Below are positions 15,461 to 21,106 of a DNA stretch of 21,106 nucleotides, in pieces. Every line of letters starts with the position of its first letter. The first letter of the stretch is position 1. The stretch is from a bacterium 210917-SL.2.15 (GTDB taxonomy: Bacteria; Bacillota; Clostridia; Oscillospirales; Oscillospiraceae). The notes below the pieces were generated by a model. It saw nothing but the letters and a program-made list of their open reading frames with translations. It was not told the origin of the DNA and searched no databases. Location of the stretch: the NCBI GenBank assembly GCA_020555605.1, contig JAJCJC010000025.1:1-21106 (forward strand), written 5' to 3'. Both the position numbers and the translations under genes were made by a program.

Positions 15461-16801
15461 CTATCGCTCCTGCTCCCGCGCTTTGCTTTGGGACGGGTAA
15501 AGAATACTGTCCACATTCTTTTTGACAACGCTGTACTCCTGCATTTGCTTTTTTGCTTGGCGGTAATCCTCATACAATTTGCTTTTCCTGTCGTTTAAGC
15601 TGCTATACTCCTTGCGCAGCGCGGCGAGATCGGGCAGCTTCTTTATCTGTATTTCCCGGAGTGCCTTTGCCGCAGCTTCAAACAGGATAATTTCGCTTTC
15701 ATGCCCCCGAAGATACTTTTCCTTGTCCCGCGACTTCTTGTATTCCTCGTAAATCGGTTTCAACTGTCGGTATGTCGTGGTATGCTTGATAAGCAGCGAT
15801 AAATCGGACATACGCTGCTCCACTTCCTTAACCGCCCTTGCCGCCGCGTCATGGGCGGTCATAATATCCGCGATTTTGCTTTCAAGGTCGCTGTAATACT
15901 CAATCTTGTTTTCGGTTAGAAAGTTCATACTTTTTGCGGCCTGTTTCAGATTGTGGATTTTCGCCCACCGTTCATAGCCCGCCGACTGTTGGGCTTTGAT
16001 ACTGTTTTCAAGATCAACGACAAGACGGATTTTCTTATCTTCCCGCAGCGGTTTTGACTTGGCGATATATACGCCCTTGATACGCTCCTTTATCGCTTCT
16101 TCCGTATAGGCCGCGCCGAGCGTCTTTTCTTTCAGACGGGTAAAATGCTCTTGTCCAGCGGCGCGGCAGGAAACATATTTGCCCCGTTTGATTTCATACC
16201 CCATTTCCTGCAAGCGGCGCAGCAGTTCGTCAAAATCTTCGACTTGGGGAATGAGGGTGTCTATTGCCGTTTTCAGCTTGGCTTTGTAGCTTCTCCCTTG
16301 CTTTTCAGCGGTGTATTCCACATAGCTTTTTCCCTTGTCCTGTCCCGGTACGACAACGGATAGCCCATGCTCTTTACATATCCTGTCGCTGGTGCGCCGG
16401 ATAAAGTGATAGCTTTGCTTGTTGGAATGGTACTTTTTGTAGTCAACGAAGCTAACCGCATTGAAAATCAGGTGATTGTGCAAATGGTCTTTGTCAACGT
16501 GGGTTGTCAAAACAAACTCATACTTGCCGCCTAACACCGCTTGCGCAAGTTCCATGCCGATTTTGTGCGCTTCTTCCGGCGTGGTTTCGCCCACCGCAAA
16601 GGATTGTATCAAATGCCGCCCTAAATGGGTGCCGCGATCTCCGGCGGCTTCCCGCGTCCATGCAAACTCTATATCGGCGGTTTCCAGACCGCAGCCGAAA
16701 GAGGACGCAAGCAGCTTCCCGTCCGTCTTTTCGGGATTTAAGATATAGTCTATCGCGGCCTTTAAGGTTGATTTAATAGGGTGCGTCTTTGTAACCGCCA
16801 T
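15461..16801 (-). CDS. MOBP-type relaxase
   Basis: This 446-residue relaxase would nick the transferred strand at oriT and stay bound to its 5' end. The N-terminal relaxase domain has a candidate catalytic Tyr19 (AIDYILNP). The histidine motif lies at residues 101-110 (HVDKDHLHNH), with His101, His108 and His110 as likely metal ligands, followed by LIFNAVSF. Residues about 290-446 are long charged helices, probably coiled coil, ending in a basic tail. The start at 16801 overlaps the end of mobC by 40 bases, so translation is probably coupled. It reads towards the + strand lipoprotein gene and so converges with the antirestriction operon. The length is normal for relaxases of Tn1549-type elements. 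Confidence 0.93.
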   Translation of the reverse strand: MAVTKTHPIKSTLKAAIDYILNPEKTDGKLLASSFGCGLETADIEFAWTREAAGDRGTHLGRHLIQSFAVGETTPEEAHKIGMELAQAVLGGKYEFVLTTHVDKDHLHNHLIFNAVSFVDYKKYHSNKQSYHFIRRTSDRICKEHGLSVVVPGQDKGKSYVEYTAEKQGRSYKAKLKTAIDTLIPQVEDFDELLRRLQEMGYEIKRGKYVSCRAAGQEHFTRLKEKTLGAAYTEEAIKERIKGVYIAKSKPLREDKKIRLVVDLENSIKAQQSAGYERWAKIHNLKQAAKSMNFLTENKIEYYSDLESKIADIMTAHDAAARAVKEVEQRMSDLSLLIKHTTTYRQLKPIYEEYKKSRDKEKYLRGHESEIILFEAAAKALREIQIKKLPDLAALRKEYSSLNDRKSKLYEDYRQAKKQMQEYSVVKKNVDSILYPSQSKAREQER

Positions 16802-17091
16802 ATTTCGTCCACCGCCTTTTTTATATCCTCTATATCCTGCTGGTAAACCGTTCCCGTCGCATTGGCACGTTTGGCAATCTGGTTGATGTTCCGGCTCACC
16901 GCTTGCAGTTCCCGGATATATGCTTTTGTGTCGCTCCGGTCAATGACAAGGATATACCCGTCTATCGCCATTTTGCGCAGATACGCCCCGTACTGCTTTA
17001 TGGGAAGTTGCTTCATCTTCTCGTCGATCAGCCGCTTTTCTTCTTCCGTAACGTAAAACTTCATTTGGATATTTCTCTTTCGGTTTTCCAT
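16762..17091 (-). CDS. mobC: Relaxosome accessory protein MobC
   Basis: This is a 109-residue basic protein. The N-terminal segment (RKRNIQMKFYVTEEEKRLIDEKMKQL) is ribbon-helix-helix-like, and the following region (about 60-100, SRNINQIAKRAN) carries the N-Q-I-A-K motif typical of MobC proteins. MobC binds near oriT and helps the relaxase open the DNA. The gene lies directly downstream, on the - strand, of oriT-like repeat B and overlaps the relaxase start. The ribosome-binding sequence AAAGGCGG is part of a 14-base inverted repeat arm. Confidence 0.9.
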   Translation of the reverse strand: MENRKRNIQMKFYVTEEEKRLIDEKMKQLPIKQYGAYLRKMAIDGYILVIDRSDTKAYIRELQAVSRNINQIAKRANATGTVYQQDIEDIKKAVDEIWRLQRRTLLNQP

Positions 17092-17097
17092 TTCCGC

Positions 17098-17205
17098 ACC
17101 GCCTTTCGGTATAAGGGTTTGGGACTATCCCAACAAGCATTTTTCGCAAACGGGTACTCGTTTGCTGTGCTTGCTATCTACTCCATACCCCTACCGAAAG
17201 GCGGT
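17098..17205. repeat. 14-bp perfect inverted repeat enclosing oriT-like copy B
   Basis: ACCGCCTTTCGGTA at 17098-17111 is the exact reverse complement of TACCGAAAGGCGGT at 17192-17205. The arms enclose about 80 bases that contain the oriT-like repeat. The left arm includes the mobC ribosome-binding sequence. Copy A upstream of the antirestriction gene lacks a comparable pair. Confidence 0.8.
17110..17176 (-). repeat. oriT-like repeat, copy B (candidate origin of transfer)
   Basis: Sixty-seven bases upstream of mobC repeat, in inverted orientation, the sequence at 11205-11302 without its extra hairpin. It contains TTGGGACTATCCCAA (17119-17133) and the stem GCAAACG/CGTTTGC (17146-17152 and 17159-17165). 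Origins of transfer of mobilisation systems with MobC and a MOBP relaxase usually lie immediately upstream of mobC and carry such inverted repeats. The nick position cannot be read from the sequence alone. Confidence 0.65.
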
Positions 17206-17236
17206 ATTTGTTGCGCATTTCTTTGATTTTGGGCGC

Positions 17237-17270
17237 AAAAAAAAGATTGCAGCCGCCATGCGCTGCAATC
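17237..17270 (-). terminator. Terminator of Xre regulator gene
   Basis: Read on the - strand, GATTGCAGC and GCTGCAATC (17245-17253 and 17262-17270) form a 9-bp stem around an 8-nt loop, followed by eight T. It lies about 24 bases after the stop of the regulator gene. Confidence 0.9.
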
Positions 17271-17293
17271 CTGTATTTCCCGTATGAAAGAGG

Positions 17294-17650
17294 TTAGCAC
17301 TCTGCCTTTTCGACTTCCGTAATTTCTCTTGCCGTTGCGGTTACAATCCGTATGCCCTTATCGCTCATACCGTCCAGCAGCGCGTCAAGCTGCCGCCGTC
17401 CGGTGGATTTCTCCGCGTTGCTGTTCGGGAAGAAAAATTGATCTACCGAAATATGGTACCGCGTTACAAGGTCATAGAACACCTGTAAACTCGGCTGTTG
17501 CCCCTTGTTCTCGATATTCGCAAGGTAGCGCGGAGAAATATATAACTCGTCGCTTACCTTTTTCCGGCTCTCGCCGCGCTCTTTCCTCGCGGCTTTTATG
17601 GCAGCCCCGAAAGCCTTAAAATCATACAATGGTACTGGTCGCTTTGCCAT
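17294..17650 (-). CDS. Xre-family HTH transcriptional regulator
   Basis: This is a 118-residue protein. An Xre/Cro-type helix-turn-helix covers about residues 12-72 (FGAAIKAARKERGESRKKVSDELYISPRYLANIENKG), and a short C-terminal part may serve dimerisation. The start is ATG 17650, with AGGGTG upstream on the - strand. It is transcribed away from the small HTH gene at 17825. The shared intergenic region holds TTCAAAC/GTTTGAA and CTATTATTC repeats next to the + strand promoter, a plausible operator for this regulator. It probably controls element genes by repression, as such regulators do in other conjugative elements. The target is inferred from position only. Confidence 0.88.
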   Translation of the reverse strand: MAKRPVPLYDFKAFGAAIKAARKERGESRKKVSDELYISPRYLANIENKGQQPSLQVFYDLVTRYHISVDQFFFPNSNAEKSTGRRQLDALLDGMSDKGIRIVTATAREITEVEKAEC

Positions 17651-17734
17651 TCTTAATTCACCCTATTACATTTTACAGTTCACCTTTCTGTTTGGATATG
17701 TCTACACAATTCATAGCATTAGCTTAAATAATTC

Positions 17735-17784
17735 CTATTATTCAAACCTTGTTTGTTGCTATTATTCGTTTGAACGTATATAAT
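17735..17784 (+). promoter_or_regulatory. Promoter with overlapping repeats (operator candidate)
   Basis: TTGCTA (17756-17761) and TATAAT (17779-17784) are 17 bases apart. CTATTATTC occurs at 17735-17743 and again at 17759-17767. TTCAAAC at 17741-17747 and GTTTGAA at 17768-17774 form an inverted repeat. One half-site lies just upstream of the -35 and the other in the spacer, an arrangement that would let a bound dimer block RNA polymerase. The divergent Xre protein is the likely ligand. Confidence 0.65.
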
Positions 17785-17824
17785 ATATCATGGAAGGTTT
17801 TAAGCAGAAAGGAGAGGTGCTTGT

Positions 17825-17995
17825 ATGGAATATATATCATGCGCAGAAGCGGCAGCAAAATGGGGCATTTCTGCAAGACGAGTACAAAAACTTTGCGAGG
17901 TAGGCCACGTACCCGGCGCGGTGAAGTTCAGCCGTGTTTGGTTAATACCTCAGGACACGGAAAAGCCGGTTGACGGGAGAAGAAAGAAAAAATAA
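17825..17995 (+). CDS. Small HTH DNA-binding protein (excisionase/MerR-like)
   Basis: This is a 56-residue protein (MEYISCAEAAAKWGISARRV...). An N-terminal winged-helix segment of the HTH_17/excisionase type covers about residues 1-45, followed by a basic tail ending RRKKK. The ribosome-binding site AAAGGAGAGG precedes ATG 17825 by a few bases, and a good promoter lies 41 bases upstream. Similar short proteins are frequent in clostridial mobile elements. They may act as recombination directionality factors or as regulators; without a nearby integrase in view I cannot choose. The distance of 115 bases to the transporter gene and a separate operator suggest independent control. Confidence 0.75.
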   Translation: MEYISCAEAAAKWGISARRVQKLCEVGHVPGAVKFSRVWLIPQDTEKPVDGRRKKK

Positions 17996-18030
17996 CTTTT
18001 TCCTTAATAATGGGCTGAAATCGAAGCGAA

Positions 18031-18082
18031 AATAACCTTACAACGACTGTAAGTATTATTTTTGATTTGTGCGTGTTATCAT
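18031..18082 (+). promoter_or_regulatory. BceR-like palindromic operator and promoter of ABC exporter
   Basis: CTTACA (18037-18042) and TGTAAG (18048-18053) form a palindrome with a 5-base spacer. The flanks AATAA and TTATT extend the symmetry over 18031-18060. The half-sites resemble the TnACA and TGTAA halves bound by BceR-type response regulators, although the described spacing is four bases. A -10-like TATCAT lies at 18077-18082, and its -35 position is poor and abuts the palindrome, as expected for an activated promoter. Confidence 0.55.
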
Positions 18083-18110
18083 GTTGATAGACCATATAGG
18101 AGGTAGTGTT

Positions 18111-18878
18111 ATGGAAGCAATTTTGAATATAGAAAATCTGGTAAAGGTTTATGGGAATGTTCCTAACCAAACAAAAGCATTAAATGGAATTACCTTTCAG
18201 GTCATGCCCGGAGAGTTTCTTGGTATTATGGGAAGCAGCGGTTCCGGAAAATCCACACTTCTTAACTGTATTGCAACCGTTATTCAACCAAGTGGCGGAA
18301 GCATTGTAATGGGGGGAAAGGATCTTACTTCCCTTAACGGAAAATCATTAGCAAATTATAGAGGAAAAAATATTGGGTATCTGTTTCAGAACTTTGAACT
18401 ATTGGATAATTTGACGGGTAGTGAAAATATCTTGTTACCTACTTCACTCCATAATGTATCTGAAAAAGAAAGCCGGCTCCGTTTGAAACAGCTTGCAGAG
18501 TATTTGGAAATTACTGATGTTTTGGATAAGTTTCCTATGCAAATGTCTGGTGGACAACGACAGCGCGTCGCAACTGCCAGAGCGTTGATTCTTCACCCCA
18601 AAATGATTCTTGCTGATGAACCTACGGGGGCTTTGGATTCCAAGAATGCAAAAAATGTTATGGAGAAACTTTCTGGACTTAATCGTGACGATAAAGCAAC
18701 AATTCTTATGGTAACGCACGATTCTAATGCCGCCAGTTTTTGTAAAAGAATACTGTTTATCCAAGATGGAATTATTTTTCACGAACTTCGGCGGGGTGAT
18801 GAAAGTCAGCGAGAATTTTACGAGCGTATCTTAAAAGTTATGGCACAGTTGGGAGGTGGCAGCTATAATGTTCTCTAA
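18111..18878 (+). CDS. BceA-type ABC transporter ATP-binding protein
   Basis: This is a 255-residue nucleotide-binding subunit. Walker A is GSSGSGKS at 41-48, the Q-loop Gln is at 93, the signature MSGGQRQR at 145-152, Walker B ILADEP at 166-171 and the switch His at 203. It belongs to the MacB/LolD-like group that pairs with FtsX-type permeases, and the partner here is of the BceB kind. Such pairs protect against bacitracin or peptide antibiotics acting on cell-wall precursors. ATG 18111 is chosen because ATAGGAGG lies just before it; the frame is open to 18069 without support. The gene is AT-rich compared with the transfer operon, and its end overlaps the permease start by 11 bases. Confidence 0.92.
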   Translation: MEAILNIENLVKVYGNVPNQTKALNGITFQVMPGEFLGIMGSSGSGKSTLLNCIATVIQPSGGSIVMGGKDLTSLNGKSLANYRGKNIGYLFQNFELLDNLTGSENILLPTSLHNVSEKESRLRLKQLAEYLEITDVLDKFPMQMSGGQRQRVATARALILHPKMILADEPTGALDSKNAKNVMEKLSGLNRDDKATILMVTHDSNAASFCKRILFIQDGIIFHELRRGDESQREFYERILKVMAQLGGGSYNVL

Positions 18879-20976
18879 TTTGATTGTACGAAATAGCAAA
18901 CGCAGCCGAAAAGAAAATGGACTGTTTTTCAGTTCACTTGTGATTTCAATAGTTGCCTTTTATATAATTCTTTCTATTTCTAATCAAGACATCATGCGAT
19001 TTCTGAAAGAAATGGAAAGTGACGCGGTTAATAGGCTGCTGCTGCTAATTCCGATTTTTTATATTGTAACTTTGGGTATTTTATTTTTCTTAATTTATTT
19101 TGCGTGTAAATATCAGCTTCAACGACGAAAGCATGAGTTTGGCGTGTATTTGATGTTGGGTATGCGAAGAAGCAAACTCTTTTCTATGTTGATTGCTGAA
19201 GATTTCATTAGTAGTATTTTTGCTTTGATAATTGGACTCCCCATAGCAATCGTACTTTCTGAAATGATTAGCTTGATTACTGCAAAATTGGTTGGAATGG
19301 GTATTATAGGACACCGCTTTACATTATCTCTTTCCGCCATACTTTTTACTGTTCTAGGTTTCCTGGCAATTAAGCTGCTTGCTTTCCTAATTTTGAGTGG
19401 AAATATCACTCGGCAAGAAATCGGTTCACTTATGGCTCCTATATCAAACAATGCCAAAAGACAGAAACCCGCATTTATTTATGTATTTTCTGCTATTTTC
19501 GGAATTGCTATGCTAATAGCGGCGTATTCAATGGCAATCCAAGGGATTGCATGGCAAAAATCCTCAATGATGTTGCTTACCTTATCTCTTGGAATATTAG
19601 GAACGATTCTTTTGTTTTATGGTATGCGGGCGCTCATTTCGTTGCTTATAGTGGTTGGAAAATCGAATGCCCCACTTCGTGTTTTTAATTTCCGACAGAT
19701 TCAAGAAAATGTTGTTCAGCAGTCGACTTCTTTGGCGATAAGTTCAATGCTTATTTTGGCAGCATTATGTTGTTTCGGTGCTGGAATTGGAATTGCTAAT
19801 ACAAGTAGTAAACTTAACACGCACATATTAGATTATACGTTTACGGTAAGCAGCAATATTGTGTTAGGACAAGAGCCAGAACCAGAACAATTTTTTCCGA
19901 CCGTGCAGACTTTATTAAGAGATAACGGACTCGAAAATCAGTTTGCAACGTTATTCCAAATGAGAGAAGGACGTATCAATACAACCGATAGAACCGATGA
20001 GGTTTTTGTAATGGATTCTGTAATTGATTCGCTTCTTAATGAATTTCCGCAATCCAGAGATAGAGATATTCTTTTGAATAATCTTAGTTATGCGGGTTAC
20101 CTGCACGTGATTTGTCTTTCAGATTACAACAATCTCTTGGAGATAGCCGGTGAGCCAACCTTGAAACTTGATTCTGATGAAGCCGCTATTTATTGTGGCG
20201 CTAGTAGTACAAATGAGGAAAGAAATGCTATGCTCAATGTGGTGCTTGCTAAACACCCAAAAGCTGAATTAGACGGAAACACCATTTATCTTACTGGTGA
20301 AGTGCAATCAATCCCCTTGGCAACTGATTCTTCTATTACCCTAGACATTGCTTTAATTTTACCTGATGAACAATTTTTCTACTACACACAGGGAAATTAT
20401 AATGTGTATGTAAATGGTATTCTAAGTCAAAATATTACGAATGAAATTGGGTTGATGAGCGCGTATTCTGCAATCAATGAAGTATTAGATACGATTGCTC
20501 TAGACGCACTTGGCCTTGAGTATGAAAGCTATCTCCAAAGTATGGGGCGGCAGCTTTTCTATACGGTAGCTGCTAGCTATATCACAAGCTATCTCGCTAT
20601 TATATTTTTAGTGGTATCTAATACTATAATCGGAGTGCAGTTCTTGATGAACCAGCAACGTACCGGGCGCAGGTACCAAACTTTGGTGCGGCTCGGAGCC
20701 ACATATCATACTTTGTGCAGTTCAGCTAGAAAACAGATCAGTTGGTTTATGGGACTTCCTGTAATAGTTGCAGCTATCAGTAGTTTGTTCGGTGTTAAAG
20801 CCTTATTTTCTGGCATTTTATCATCGGAAGTAAAGAATACCCAGGGTGAAATGCTTATAATAGCTGCCACTATTATTATAATGCTTTGTGTCGTAGAATG
20901 TATCTATATGACTGTTATAAAACGTTCTAGTGATAGATATTTGCTAACACTAATGCAGCCGCAAAGAGAAGAATAG
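18868..20976 (+). CDS. BceB-type FtsX-family ABC permease
   Basis: This is a permease of 702 residues. It has several transmembrane helices in the N-terminal half (first at about 20-40 and 60-80), then a large extracellular region at about residues 311-560, and a C-terminal group of three helices from about 562 to the end with an FtsX-like fold. The ten-helix layout with a ~250-residue outer domain before the last three helices is that of BceB, which senses and removes peptide antibiotics. ATG 18868 is preferred over the in-frame GTG 18856, since GGGAGG at 18851-18856 would overlap the latter. No BceS/BceR genes are visible in the window, although these transporters usually depend on them for induction. 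The specificity cannot be read from the sequence. Confidence 0.9.
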   Translation: MFSNLIVRNSKRSRKENGLFFSSLVISIVAFYIILSISNQDIMRFLKEMESDAVNRLLLLIPIFYIVTLGILFFLIYFACKYQLQRRKHEFGVYLMLGMRRSKLFSMLIAEDFISSIFALIIGLPIAIVLSEMISLITAKLVGMGIIGHRFTLSLSAILFTVLGFLAIKLLAFLILSGNITRQEIGSLMAPISNNAKRQKPAFIYVFSAIFGIAMLIAAYSMAIQGIAWQKSSMMLLTLSLGILGTILLFYGMRALISLLIVVGKSNAPLRVFNFRQIQENVVQQSTSLAISSMLILAALCCFGAGIGIANTSSKLNTHILDYTFTVSSNIVLGQEPEPEQFFPTVQTLLRDNGLENQFATLFQMREGRINTTDRTDEVFVMDSVIDSLLNEFPQSRDRDILLNNLSYAGYLHVICLSDYNNLLEIAGEPTLKLDSDEAAIYCGASSTNEERNAMLNVVLAKHPKAELDGNTIYLTGEVQSIPLATDSSITLDIALILPDEQFFYYTQGNYNVYVNGILSQNITNEIGLMSAYSAINEVLDTIALDALGLEYESYLQSMGRQLFYTVAASYITSYLAIIFLVVSNTIIGVQFLMNQQRTGRRYQTLVRLGATYHTLCSSARKQISWFMGLPVIVAAISSLFGVKALFSGILSSEVKNTQGEMLIIAATIIIMLCVVECIYMTVIKRSSDRYLLTLMQPQREE

Positions 20977-21106
20977 GAGAAAGTCCAATGGTATTAAGTC
21001 AAGAGGGTGATGCAAGAAAAAATTGAGTAAAACAGTGCACAAAGCAGGATGTCGGCAGAAAAAAGGCAACACCAACCAAAGCCCTGTCCCCTAAGATTTT
21101 TTGAAA
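20977..21106 (+). other. Tail after permease gene, no firm gene
   Basis: A ribosome-binding-like AGGAG at 20976-20980 precedes ATG 20989, but that frame ends after 12 codons (MVLSQEGDARKN, stop at 21025-21027). A TTG at 21022 opens 23 codons ending at 21093. Neither is convincing; they may be the degraded remainder of a gene lost when the exporter entered. No terminator hairpin is evident for the exporter operon before the window ends. Confidence 0.4.

Noticed and set aside
11205..17176. Segment between inverted repeats as a transposon with terminal repeats
   Set aside because: No transposase or recombinase lies within it, and the repeats are positioned upstream of operons with palindromes typical of origin or operator sites rather than element ends.
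18069..18110. Upstream extension of the ABC ATPase
   Set aside because: It would start inside the promoter, while ATAGGAGG directly precedes ATG 18111.
1..21106. CRISPR arrays, tRNA or rRNA genes, insertion-sequence transposases
   Set aside because: I saw no regularly spaced repeats, no cloverleaf-like sequence and no transposase motifs on either strand by eye.

Overview
The window is an internal slice of a conjugative element of the Tn1549-like type found in Clostridia and other anaerobic Firmicutes. The assignment rests on gene content and order: Maff2, a VirB6-like protein, PrgI, a VirB4 ATPase, an NlpC/P60 cell-wall hydrolase, DUF4315, DUF4366, topoisomerase III, a Cys-rich VLP protein, an ArdA/ArdC-type antirestriction protein, a TTRAP-like small protein, then a convergent mobC-relaxase pair. 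No integrase, coupling protein or element end is visible. A gut clostridial host is an inference from the family and from Shine-Dalgarno-rich, moderately GC-rich backbone genes.

Layout. 1-126: 3' end of a group II intron (domain V and the 3' splice site). 127-227: 3' exon of a Maff2 gene that the intron interrupts. 298-11207: the transfer operon on the + strand, tightly packed, with several ATGA stop/start overlaps (VirB4/methyltransferase/NlpC-P60, and DUF4366/TopB/Cys-rich protein). It also carries two genes that are not transfer machinery in the strict sense: a radical SAM protein (1178-2074) and a beta-class DNA methyltransferase (4821-5777). 11205-11302: an oriT-like repeat with hairpins. 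11331-14577: a large antirestriction fusion and a small TTRAP-like gene, closed by a strong terminator. 14640-15440: an AT-rich island with its own promoter, a lipoprotein gene and a terminator. 15461-17091: relaxase and mobC on the - strand. 17098-17205: a second, inverted copy of the oriT-like repeat, inside a perfect 14-bp inverted repeat. 17294-17650: an Xre-type regulator on the - strand, with a divergent promoter leading to a 56-residue HTH protein. 18111-20976: an AT-rich BceAB-type ABC exporter behind an operator-like palindrome. 20977-21106: tail with no identifiable gene.

How it fits together. VirB4, the VirB6-like protein, PrgI, Maff2, DUF4366 and the wall hydrolase would form the single-membrane (Gram-positive) type IV secretion channel. 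Relaxase and MobC would nick oriT, and TopB would handle DNA topology. The methyltransferase and the ArdA/ArdC fusion would protect the incoming DNA. The lipoprotein and the Bce-like transporter look like cargo acquired separately, because their base composition differs sharply from the backbone. The least explained structure is the pair of inverted oriT-like repeats bounding the roughly 6-kb segment between the two convergent operons. Also unexplained are the radical SAM gene, the fused antirestriction gene with an internal ribosome-binding site, and the exporter without a sensor-regulator pair.
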